The notes beneath the pieces were generated by a model. It was not told the origin of the DNA. It searched no databases and worked only from the letters and a program-made list of their open reading frames with translations. This document shows, piece after piece, positions 22,325-33,600 of a stretch of DNA of 64,000 nucleotides. The DNA comes from Jacaranda mimosifolia (taxonomy: Eukaryota; Streptophyta; Magnoliopsida; Lamiales; Bignoniaceae). Both the position numbers and the translations under genes were made by a program. The DNA is taken from NCBI GenBank assembly GCA_018894105.1, contig CM032125.1:27575032-27639031 (forward strand). The letters run 5' to 3'. Every line of letters begins with the position of its first letter. The stretch's first letter is position 1.

Positions 22325-25300
22325 TCAATTGTGTAATTTACAAACTCGAATTTCTGTAACTCTTTATCATCGCAATTAATTATAATGTTATATATAATAA
22401 AATACATCTATATTGATTCAAATTGCCGGATTGTAAAACGAAAAAAAAATTAAAGATTTGATTATGTTTCCGTCCTATAAAAAGGAAATGGTCAATGATA
22501 GTGGTAGGCAATACTCATTAGGCATTTCCTCCTTCCGCTGAAGTACTCCAAAAATTTTCACCACTCTCCAAATTAAGCTTAATTGTATAACTAAGTTTTG
22601 CATTTGATTTTAGGATTGCATACGCCAACTTGACTTAAAATCAAACGAATTTTTCCAAAGTACTTAGGCTGACAATCATGACGCTTACGAATTATTGAGT
22701 TTAGATAGTCTTGTTGGTCCATTTTGGATATAAGCTTAACCCACTTGAGCATTTTTCCTTTTGTTTTCCCTTTTGTACTTGTATATAGTTAAGTTTTTGG
22801 AAATATGTACTAAAATTCTATTATAAGTAGGAAAGACAATTTTAATTATTAATTTCAAGTTTTATATCATCAAGTGCCCTTTACCCATTTTGGATTCATA
22901 ATATAACAAAATTCAATTCAAACTTAACTTATTTTTGCATCTACTTATAATATTTTAAGACCCATGGATCAACAATTGTTGCCACCCTATCTCACTTTTG
23001 AAATTTTGAAGTTCGTATTTGTAGAAAGTATAAATAATTTTTTATAAGAAAATAGTTTTACTTATAGCTTGTCTTCGAGAAAAAAATTTAATAGAAGGTT
23101 AAAATATGTCCTATATATATATATTCATGAATTGAAGTATGAAAAGCAACAAAGTTTGGATGTATTTATATTAATATGCCCAATAATTCTCATTTTATAT
23201 AATGATGTGCTGATATAAGAATAATTAATGCAATTATGTGCATTCTTTTATGAGGGATTCCGAAAATATCATATTAGATATGTATAAGATATATTTATAT
23301 ATTTTCTACATATTGATCATAGTTCGTTCAATAGATTAATTTATAAGAAATTTCGCACCCTTATAATATTGTCAACTCTCCCAACAAAATTCTTCGAATG
23401 AATAATAACAATAATACAATTTTTATTTCTATTAAATTTGTAAAAATAATTGTATGATGTCACTAATTATTCTTTTTTTCTTACATATATTGAGTTTGGA
23501 CTTCGATCACTTGTCAAAAAATAAAAAAAAAAAAAATGTTGGGTTATTAGGAATTTTATTCCCTCCTAAAATGTGATGCCCTTTGGCAGTCACATAAAAG
23601 TGTGGCTCCAACAGTTGACGCAGACGTGCAAATAACCATCTAATTTGGACTATATCAGAAGATTTTTATGCAAAATATGAAAATAATTAACTTCATCGAA
23701 TAATTGTAGTGATTATGTATATTATATTTAGAACAATTAATAACCGTTGTGTTAGTTCTTTTTTATTTTCAATTAAGAGGATTAGTTACCTTTGTTTGAG
23801 GAAAATTAAATGTGGCACAAAATAAATGGAAATTCACTTGCTCCAAAAAAAGAAAAGAAAAGAAAAGAAAAGAAAGAAAGAAAGATGATGATGTATACGT
23901 AAAAATCGAACCAATTTACTAGGTATATAATATAAATTTTAAAAGTTCTAATAAATGCACCCTTTTATGCTGATTATATGTCGGCATGAAGCAAAATTTT
24001 TTATCAAAGAAAAAAGAAAAAAACATGATAATTAAGGAACAAGATATACTTTAGCCGAATAACCTTTCCTTCCACTAAATTAAGTGAACCATATATGAAG
24101 GAAAATACATAGATATGTGTATTATACACACACATATATAAATATATATACATATATATATGATATGGGTAGAAAAGTGAAAATTATTGAAGGCTAAGAA
24201 ACCATCAATAAGCAGGATCACGACCCGACCAGAAGGATAATGCCCAACAGTACTAGCTTCATCTTTGAGTGCGGATTTTTACAAACGTGGCACGATCTAA
24301 TTTACATCGATAGTAATAAGGACCATGGAGGATTGTATGACATCATCTAACAACCATCGATCCGAAGACACGTGGCTTGATCAAGGAGGCTCTAGAATAA
24401 AGTCTCTCCGAAGACAATACATTGACATCCACGATAAATATCCACATGTAACCCTTCAAAACAATCTTTTTTTTTTTTTTTGGAAGGAAAAAAAGAAATT
24501 TATGTATTCGATGTAATCTCGTTTTCCTTTTATGATTTAGATCCCATTATAAATTATAAATTAATTGGTTATATGCATAATACATCATCAGTATATATTA
24601 ACCTATTGCATATCACACGGAGGGGAAGAGACAAATCATAACGAGAATGGCATTTAAAATTCACCTAAATACCGTATAGAATTCAACCAAAACTTCCAAC
24701 TTGATTAGCAGTGTTTCCAGAATTATTCCTTGTGAGCATGATTATTACATTGATACTGGACCAGTGGACCACATATATGTACAGTACACCATGTTGTCTG
24801 TATATGTATAATTTCGATTCCGTATGCAAGTGTCTGAGTGCCATTTAAGGTTTTGGTCCCGTGAAATGATGTATAGAGGCATCCAAAGAGATTTTTCCTC
24901 TTGGAATTTTCTCGCATGAATCTCATTTATACTTCATAGGTCATAATGTTTGATGTCCAAAGGACAGCGGGCTCCAGTACTTACATTATTAACGAGATAG
25001 GAATTATAAGAAAAAAATAAATTAATGATAAAATAGTGAATGATAATATAAAAGTTGACGCTAATTATATAAATTAGGTGACAAAAGATTTTATTTTGTC
25101 ACTTTAGTGATTTTTACAAACTAAATAATGAAGAGAATAGTGTTTTCAAGTTATCAATATTGACAATTAGTGATATATTTATGGTGAGAATTTGGCGACA
25201 ATGAAAATCTTTCCTAAATTATAGTGACAACTTTTATTGTTACTAGGTAGTCACCTTAGGAGTGTCACTAATTGTTAATGATAATAACTTAAAATATTAA

Positions 25301-26665
25301 TTTTTGTCACTATTGAGTCATATTGTGATAAAATAAAAATTATTGTCACTTAAAAAATACCATTATTGATGAAGTAAAAACTATTTTATCACTTAACGCA
25401 TATCATTGAGACAATTTTTACATTGTTACTTATTATTTTATTATTAATATCATATTTTTTGTAGACTAGACCCAATATTGAGGGTATTTAGGTAAGCTTA
25501 TTTAAAAGATTTTATAAACTCCTACATCTTAATTATAAAATGTTTTTGAAGTTTATAAGAAGTCAAATCTTTTTCTTAAAATAAATTATTAAAATATTTG
25601 GATAAAATAAGATCTTAGAGCTAGTAAGATATTTTTAATGATAATTTTGTAATTAAAATGATTAAAATTAAGAATTTGTTGAGATTTTAAAAATAAGTTA
25701 GGATATCCTTACTTTTTTTTTAAAGAGTTTATAATATATTATTTTATGATCTTATAAGCTCCTTTAAAAAAAAAAACAAAATAACCAAACATTTTTTAAC
25801 ATTTTATAAACTTTTAAATATCTTATAAAATATTTTGAAGAACTTATAAACTCAGCCAATCACCCTCTTTGTCGGTGATATATATAATTCAGTATTTGAA
25901 CTGTTCATTTTATCTAATAGAATGAAGATACGGATACTTAATATTATTTATATGGCATCGTCCTTCCATAAATATTCGCAATCACATAATAATAAGAGAA
26001 TGCATTTTATCCTCCCAAACTCATTTTGAGGACGATACTAGTTTTTATATAAACTCCTAAACTAGCTTACTAACTTAAGTATAAAATAAATAAATAAATA
26101 AATTTAATGCAATCGTCTCCACCCACTTTGACTTGTCAAAAAAGTAAGTAAACCGCATTTAACTGGTTAGGATGACCTGTTGACTAGGTCTAAATCAAAT
26201 TAAATATATCACTTCCTCATACAAATGTACACTCTTCTAATATTTGATAACTAATTAATTTTTGTGTTACGTTATCTATACGTGCATAAATTTATACTGT
26301 TGTAGTATTTTAATTGTATAATTTGAAATGAAAAGTGAATTTTTTTAATCAAAATACAAAGAATTTTACCAAAATAGGTAAAGCATTTTGAAAGAATCTT
26401 TAAGATATGCAAAGGTTTCAGAGAGTATCTGAATTTGAAAGAAAAAATTGAAATATCTTGAATCAAATTAAAGAAAACAATAAAAGAAAAAATAATATAT
26501 ATATATATATATATATACCACAAAGCATATCTGTATTTAGTGCCATAAACTAGAAGTTCTTAATCACATATGAAACACAACACATTTTCTTTTTTCTTTT
26601 TTTTTTTTTAATTAGGGAAAAAAGGAATAAAGCATACTTGATTTGGACCATAATAATAGACAAAT
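22325..26665. repeat. Right arm of the 4.3-kb inverted repeat
   Basis: Reverse-complement copy of 15,442-19,764, slightly longer because of microsatellite and poly(A) length changes (for example the TA run near 26,495-26,517). Single-base differences from the left arm include ATTCCGAAAATAT here against ATATTTTTGGAAT there. Reading frames at 24,325, 24,723 and 26,272 mirror those of the left arm. The MITE copy is at 25,480-25,867. Confidence 0.95.
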
Positions 26666-27338
26666 ACAATTATGCTAATTACTTTATATAAGCAAGAAAT
26701 AGAGTTTTAAATGTTTTCATATTTTTCATAATTTATTTGAATTTTGTGAATAATTTAACAACAAAAATATGCATAACCCCCACGACTGTTTCGCGACATT
26801 GCACTGGAACTGGAACCTCACCCTCCGTTCTGATCCCCGCGACCATTCCTGCGAACCATGATTGGAACATTAGGACTAAAAGAGTATCAAGCCCTTGAGA
26901 AGGTTTAATAGAAACATTTATTCGCCAAATAGTAATGAGTTCTACAACATATGTTTGTGCGATAGCTATTAAAATTATTAGAACAAGACATTTTTATCAA
27001 TTTATTATTTCTATCCTATATATGACACTTAAGATGATTGATGGTCTCATTTCATATTAAAACTATTGAAAACAAAAAAAATTATCAATTTATTATTTCT
27101 ATCAATGAGTTCAAGAACGATAGTCTTATTTCTGTTCTACATGTAAGAATTAATGGCTGTAAATATTTTCCTTATTATTCTCTCAAGCACTTTACTGTCT
27201 GACTCTTATTTCTGTGTTGGTTTGCATCTTCCTGAATGTTCCCTTTATTCACTCTACATCTTGCAACTTGGTTCAGTAATATAGGCCTCATAACTACATT
27301 TGCTCGCATTCTTATTTGGAAAACCTTGTCTTCGATAG
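26666..27338. other. Intergenic DNA with a GC-richer island
   Basis: AT-rich sequence outside the inverted repeat, interrupted at about 26,775-26,870 by a GC-rich stretch (CGACTGTTTCGCGACATTGC). That stretch has no recognisable domain in any frame and may be a gene scrap. Upstream exons of the pyridoxal kinase relic were looked for here and not found. Confidence 0.35.
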
Positions 27339-27692
27339 GGCCAACCTCCTGTCCAATTTAGAATTTCAATTCCCAAAATTCCTGTGTATTTCACGGTATG
27401 CAGAAGAAAGCAAAAGGAAATAGCTATCCCATTTTCAACATGAAATAGTGATCCTGTACTTAGCATGTCAGTTTTCCTTACTGTATTTTTTGTGTGCAAG
27501 GAACAGGAGATCTTACAGCTGCATTGTTGCTTTGATGGAGCAATGTACTGCAAGACAAGCTTTGAATTTAGTCCTTGAGCCAATATTTACATGCTATTGC
27601 ATACCATTTCTTATCCTAGTTTTTTCCTTGTTATGCAGAAATATCCTGACAACCTAGAAAAAGCAGCACAACTAGCTGTATCAAGCTTGCAA
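27339..27692 (+). pseudogene. Pyridoxal kinase (SOS4/PDXK-like) gene fragment with introns, inactivated
   Basis: Three exon pieces in order encode the C-terminal part of plant pyridoxal kinase, which phosphorylates vitamin B6 vitamers in the salvage pathway. Exon a (27,339-27,395) begins after an acceptor AG and encodes FRISIPKIPVYFT. Exon b (27,501-27,544) follows TGTGCAAG and encodes the TGDLTAALLL motif of the ATP-binding GTGD region. Exon c (27,639-27,692) follows TTATGCAG and encodes KYPDNLEKAAQLAVSSLQ. Donors GTATGC and GTACTG fit. Intron retention shows a genomic rather than retrotransposed copy. Defects: TGA (27,533-27,535) where a glycine codon is expected, a one-base shortfall across the exon a/b junction, and no upstream or terminal exons found. 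The family call comes from remembered conserved motifs. Confidence 0.75.
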
Positions 27693-28416
<724 letters not shown>

Positions 28417-28555
28417 CACCAACACACACACACACATTTAGGTGGATTTGATTTTGGGCTTATGCCTGGTTCACTTTCTTAAGTCATGTATTATTAACTT
28501 AATTGTTCAAGAAAAATCCACCAAAAATATTGAGGAAGCAGAAAGGGTGCCCTTG

Positions 28556-29171
28556 TGTCACAGGGCGCTTCTCAAGTAACGAGGAAACTGCGCACTATGT
28601 GGCTAGTAGCTTGCCACACGCCAACTACAACCGCTAAAATACAGCAATCGTCAACCGTCTCGATAATTGTTAAGAGCTTACAACCGTCAAGGCTCGATAG
28701 CCGTTGGGTGATTGTGTGTCGCAATCACGCCCCGCAGGACGCTTTAGAGGCACAATCCCCAACGGTACTCACTCGCACACCAGAACGCTTTGGAAAGGAA
28801 ACTTGATTTCATTGATAACAGCAACAGTACAATACCGGTAATCGTTAGAGCAACGCTAGACGTTGAGGGGGACTCTAACAATGCACAGTAAAACTCAGCT
28901 TCGAATACTCATTCCCCTCTATAATAGGCTTAAAAAATAAAATTGTTGTTACAGCAGTAGATGCTGAAAAGCTAAAAATTACAATAAAAACGGCAGCATC
29001 CTGCCTACATATGTACAATAGTGAAGACAAAAGAAAAGGCCTACACCTAGGACACGGTAGATACTCCTTTGAGTGCAAGTCCGTTGATGCATGCTATTGA
29101 GGGGCGGCCGCAGAAGGCCCGGATGCCCTGTAGACGGTCAAGGGGCCCTATGGCGGGAGGGACCCTTGACA
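28556..29171 (-). repeat. 3' LTR of the gypsy element
   Basis: Plus-strand ends are TGTCACAGGGCGC and CCCTTGACA, so the element strand starts TGTCAAGGGT and ends TGTGACA. The pyrimidine run TTCTCCCCTAC immediately after it (29,172-29,182) is the polypurine tract on the minus strand. Confidence 0.95.
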
Positions 29172-29189
29172 TTCTCCCCTACTTGAGAT

Positions 29190-30800
29190 GGTGACATCCT
29201 CGGCAACACTGAGGCCTGATATGCCTCTAACAGAGGTTGGAATGCCCTAGCACAGGATCCGACACCATAGCTATCTTTAGTCCCTCGAACGGTGCTTGGC
29301 ATTAGGATGTCCAATTCCAAGACTCTGTCTTCTTCGTGAGGTCAGTAAGGGGTCGTGCTATTTCAAAGTAACTCCTCACAAATCTGCGATAATAGTTTGC
29401 CAACGCAAGAAATGACCGCACTTCATGAACATTCCCGGGAGGCTGCCACTCCTGAATAGCCTACACTTTCTTTGGGTCTATACGAATTCTCCCTCACTCC
29501 ACAATGTGACCCAAGAAATGAATTTTCTCCTGAGCAAACGAACATTTCGATGGCTTGGCATATAGTTCATGCTCACGGAGCCGAGTGAGAACCTTTCGCA
29601 GATGCTCCAGATGTTCGGCTAAAGTCCTACGATACACCACAATATCATCCAGGTACACCACCACGAACTCATCCAGAAAACCATGGAGTACCTGGTTCAT
29701 CAACGTGATGAAGGTTGCTGGGGAGTTTGTCAAACCGAAAGGCATGACTAGGAACTCAAAGGCCCCATACCTCGTGACTACTATAGTCTTTGCCTCATCT
29801 CCCTCCTTGATCCGAACTTGCCAGTAACCCGACCTCAAATCAATCTTTGTAAAGTATTTTGCCCGGCTAAGTCGATCAAAGCAATCGGCCACAAACGGTA
29901 TAAGATACTTGTTCTTCACAGTAATTTTGTTCAATGCCCGATAGTTACAACACATTCGTAAGGACCCATCAGTCTTCTTCTGGAACAATACGGGGGCTCC
30001 ATACGGTGACTTGGCGGGCTTGATGATCCCACACTCCAGCATCTCCTTCAACTGCTTCCTAAGCTCCTCAAGCTCAGGTTGCGACATCCGATAGGGTGCT
30101 CGGGCAGGAGGTTTGGTACCCGGCACCAACTCCATCTCAAGATCCACTACCCTCTTCGGCGGTAGCTTCCGAGGCAGTTCATCTGGCATCACATCTTCAA
30201 ATTCCCGCAAGAGCTCCTTATCCACACCAGGGACTGGCCCCAATGCCTCCTCCATCTCTTCAAAGCGAATGGTGCACAAGAATGATGGCTCTTTTCGTTT
30301 GCAACCCTTCTCAAACTGAATGGCTAAGAGATTTTTGTCCCCCAGCTTCCCAGCCAATATAAGTATGACGCACAACTTGGTTCCCATCATCATCAATGAA
30401 TCCACGTGCGACATCACCACCGTCTTAGTGTCCCTCAGAAATTCAAGCCCGAAGATAAGCTTGAAATCATCCATCACGAGCACTGAAAGGTTTGTCCTCC
30501 TCTCGAATGGTCCTATCTTGATGAGCACAGATTTGGCCACCCTAGCAACCGGTTGCGCAGCTGAATTAATAGCTTTCACCCGACCAACTCCTTTTTCCAG
30601 ACAAGTCCGAGTCTCTCCACTTCGGCACTTGCTAGGTAGTTGTGGGTGGCCCCAGTGTCGACCATGGCACGAACCGGCTTGCCATTGATCTTCACATCCA
30701 TGAACATCAGCCCTTTCTTTCTATAGTTTTGGGGCTGTGATTCCTCCTTTGGCTGGTTCTCAGTTAGAGCTGGTGCAGTCTTACTCGTCTTTGGTAACAC
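29190..30800 (-). pseudogene. gypsy protease and reverse transcriptase, frameshifted and 3'-truncated
   Basis: The protease part (30,576-30,800) carries the active-site VDTGATHNYL. One indel near 30,576-30,580 separates it from the reverse transcriptase frame (29,494-30,579, 361 codons). That frame shows the classic block KPPARAPYRMSQPELEELRK, then SPYGAPVLFQKKTDGSLRMC, then KIDLRSGYWQVRI, then FGLTNSPATF and the catalytic YLDD at residues 309-312, ending SFAQEKIHFLGHIVE. Stops follow, but the same similarity continues through [16 protein letters not shown] toward about 29,230. There the sequence jumps to the 3' non-coding end, so RNase H and integrase are missing. Numerous reading frames on the plus strand here are antisense shadows. 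Confidence 0.9.
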
Positions 30801-30929
30801 TATTCTTTTAGCTGTTACTTGTGAAATTGTATTGCACCACTGTGAGATGGCGCCAAGGTTGTCCTCCCCCTCATTCGACTCCTGCTCTCCCGCAATAAGG
30901 ACCTAAGTCTCGGCTTGCTTAGGCACCCT

Positions 30930-31943
30930 CCCTACTTCTGTAAGGCTCGCCAAGGCATTAAATAAATTATGCTTTGGACAATCTACCATTCGATGTGGAC
31001 CACCACAAAGGAAACATCCACGGCTCTTCTGCGGTGCTCCCTGTTTGTTCTCTAATTTTATCTTATTGAAACTCGCCTGTGAGCTCGCTTGGGTGTGGGA
31101 TTGCCTCTCTCCCCCACCTTTGCTTGAATTCGGCCTAAATGATTTCGTCCCACCCCTTTTTGACTGATTAGTGTTGGAGGCTACATGTTTTTCCTTTCAG
31201 GGCTCTGAATTGTAATCCATTAACCGCTCTGCTGCTCCCATAGCAGTATTCAAATCGGCTACTCTCTGGCGCTGTAGCTCGGCACGCGCCCACGGTTTCA
31301 ATCCTTCCAAGAATGTGAAAAGCTTATCCTTCTCGGACCCTTATGTCTAGCATATGTGTGGAGAAAGCTTTCACATATTCCCTGATGGAGGTCGTATGTT
31401 TCAGATCTCGTAAGGCCCGCCTGGCATTATACTCAACATTCTCCGAGAAGAACTGTTGCCTGATTACTTCCTGGAGCTGATCCCACGTATCCATACGCAC
31501 CCGCCGTGCCTGGATCTCTGCATATTTGGTCCGCCACCATAGCTTTGCATCTCCTGTCAGATACATGTTAGCGGTCGCCACTTTTGTTGCCTCATCCTCA
31601 ATATTAGCCGCAAGGAAGTATCAATCCATGTCAAACAGGAAGTTCTCGACCTCCTTTGCATCTCTTGCACCCCCATAAGCTCTGGGCTCTGGTATCCGAA
31701 GCCTGGCTACCGAGTCTGGAGCAATGGCAGGCCCATTACTCACCGCTCTTTGGAGCAAGCCGATCTGAATCGACATTGCTTCTATTTCCCGTCTCAAATC
31801 AGCTGTATTATTTGCCCTCAGGGCCTCTGTCAAAGCCTGACAGACATCTCTGCTCTTGCCCAGTTGAGCATAGAGATCTGTTATCTCCGATTCCAGACCT
31901 TCGACCTTATCCTCTAAGGTCTCAACCACAAATTACAGCCTAG
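30930..31943 (-). pseudogene. gypsy gag with zinc knuckle, broken
   Basis: The N-terminal part (31,621-31,929) is a predicted coiled coil (LEDKVEGLESEITDLYAQL) followed by a proline-rich joint. An in-frame TGA (31,620-31,622) interrupts it. The capsid part resumes (31,324-31,581) with ANMYLTGDAKLWWRTKY, typical of the gypsy gag family. After a frameshift comes the zinc knuckle CFLCGGPHRMVDC (about 30,974-31,018). Gag would bind and package element RNA. This copy is not translatable as one protein. Confidence 0.85.
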
Positions 31944-32080
31944 AGTTCTCGTCCTCCAGTGCATCCAACCGCTGTTTCGTAGTACCAACCCGTCTTGGGG
32001 ATTCATTCTCTTGCCCCACCACATTTGTGGAAGCTGCAGGTTCTAGTGCTATTTGCCTCGGCTAGTGGATCAAGAGCCGA

Positions 32081-32092
32081 AGCTCGATACCA
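32081..32092 (-). other. Primer-binding site, initiator tRNA-Met-like
   Basis: Two bases inside the 5' LTR the minus strand reads TGGTATCGAGCT. This is close to the plant initiator tRNA-Met complement TGGTATCAGAGC with one base missing. Confidence 0.6.
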
Positions 32093-32094
32093 CC

Positions 32095-32709
32095 TGTCAC
32101 ATGGCGCTTCTCAAGTAACGAGGAAATTGCGCACTATGCGGCTAGTAGCTTGCCACACGCCAACTACGTCTGCCAAAATACAACAATCGTCAACCGTCTC
32201 GATAATTGTTAAGAGCTTAAAACCGTCAAGGCTCGATAGCCGTTGGGTGATTGTGTGTCGCAATCACGCCCCGCATGACGCTTTAGAGGCACAATCCCCA
32301 ACGGTACTCACTCGCACACCAGAACGCTTTGGAAAGAAAACTTGATTTCATTGATAACAGCAACAGTACAATATCGGTAATCGTTAGAGCAACGCTAGAC
32401 GTTGAGGGGGACTCTAACAATGCACAGTATAACTCAGCTTCGAATACTCATTCCCCCCTATAATAGGCTTAAAAAAGAAAAATGTTGTTACAGCAGTGGA
32501 TACTAAAAAGCTGAAAATTACAGCAAAAACGGCAGCATCCTGCCTACATATGTACAATAGTGAAGACAAAAGAAAAGACCTACATCTAGGACACAGTAGA
32601 TACTCCTTGGAGTGCAAGTCCGTTGATGCAAGCTATTGAGGGGCGGCCGGGGCGGCCCGGATGCCCTGTAGACGGTCAAGGGGCCCTATGGCGGGAGCGA
32701 CCCTTGACA
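32095..32709 (-). repeat. 5' LTR of the gypsy element
   Basis: Plus-strand ends are TGTCACATGGCGC and CCCTTGACA. About 30 scattered differences from the other LTR are visible, mostly transitions. Confidence 0.95.
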
Positions 32710-33600
32710 CCTTGGCAGCATATTCGAGTATTTTGGAGGGGGGATTCTCCTAAAATGAACATCACCAAGATATCAAGTCTTGGAGCACATCTTTACCCTT
32801 ATCTTTTATCTTACTGTCATGCAGCTATAGCTCCAAATGTTCTTACTATCATGCAGCTATAGCTCCTTCATTTGGTCAGCTTTCGTGGCAGGACTTTTGG
32901 GGGTCCTTCAAGGTGTTGGCATCATAGATTGAACCTCCACTTTTATCTCTAGCAACTCCTCTTACTGGAGTTGATGTGTATATATGTATATATATACATA
33001 TATAGTAAAACTTAATTTACCTAATGGCCTTGGAGTTTAGAAATTTACATAACTCCCAAGCTCCTGAAACAGAAATAAAAATTAAGAATCATAATCAAAA
33101 TTAATTAAAATAAAGAAAAGGCTTAAAGTTAAAAAAAAAAAAAAAAAAAAAAAAGCCAAATATAATATTCTCTCAAGGCATGCGAATATAAGATTTCTCT
33201 TTCAACAAATACAGTATCTCTTTCAATAGATGTGTGTGCATATATATATGTATGTATATTCAACAAATTAACTTGTGTAAGAAAAAACCAATTACCAGGC
33301 ATGATTTCCAATTTGTCTAACCCCATATGTTCATATTTGGATGATCTAAAGAGCTTTGCTCTTATCTTCGGGACTCCACAACTGAACGAGTTTTACTATA
33401 CTAATCTGCAAAGAATGATTAGTTTTTGCTTTCAAATACTCATCCTTCCCAAGTATAGCTTCGTGCATCGCTTCAAAATTTATTACAGGAACTGTCAGGG
33501 TACTGCGCCTAGCAAAGACGACTCCATGGAGTCGGGGCTTGGTACTGGTCCAGCTGGCTACGATACTGTTGTCGTCAGCAACATGTAAGTATTTGCAATA
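32710..33600. other. Flank of the gypsy insertion, possibly genic remnants
   Basis: Higher GC than the surroundings, containing a duplicated CATGCAGCTATAGCTCC (about 32,819-32,870), an A26 tract (33,129-33,154) and a 118-codon open frame at 33,232-33,588. The latter half of that frame (GTAPSKDDSMESGLGTGPAG) looks protein-like and is followed by GTAAGT, a good splice donor. No family is recognised, so this is not called as a gene. Confidence 0.3.

Larger units (their letters stand above)
28556..32709 (-). mobile_element. Ty3/gypsy LTR retrotransposon, internally deleted, about 4.15 kb
   Basis: Two direct LTRs (28,556-29,171 and 32,095-32,709) are flanked by a 5-bp target duplication CCTTG (28,551-28,555 and 32,710-32,714). 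Transcription direction is minus. A primer-binding site resembling initiator tRNA-Met lies inside the 5' LTR and a purine tract lies before the 3' LTR. The interior is only 2.9 kb: gag, zinc knuckle, protease and reverse transcriptase are present, but RNase H (beyond its start) and integrase are deleted. The LTRs differ by roughly 30 positions by eye, older than the copia insertion. It is non-autonomous. Confidence 0.95.

Noticed and set aside
15442..26665. Reading the inverted repeat as one very large foldback (TIR) transposon
   Set aside because: The outer ends lack matching transposon-like termini and no flanking target duplication was found. The arm sequence is also present as ordinary intergenic DNA in block B.
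29555..30688. Several 68-122-codon plus-strand frames
   Set aside because: They are antisense shadows of the gypsy protease and reverse transcriptase.
33232..33588. 118-codon plus-strand frame with a protein-like C-terminal half and a following GTAAGT
   Set aside because: No recognisable family and an implausible N-terminal half. It was kept only as a note on possible genic remnants.
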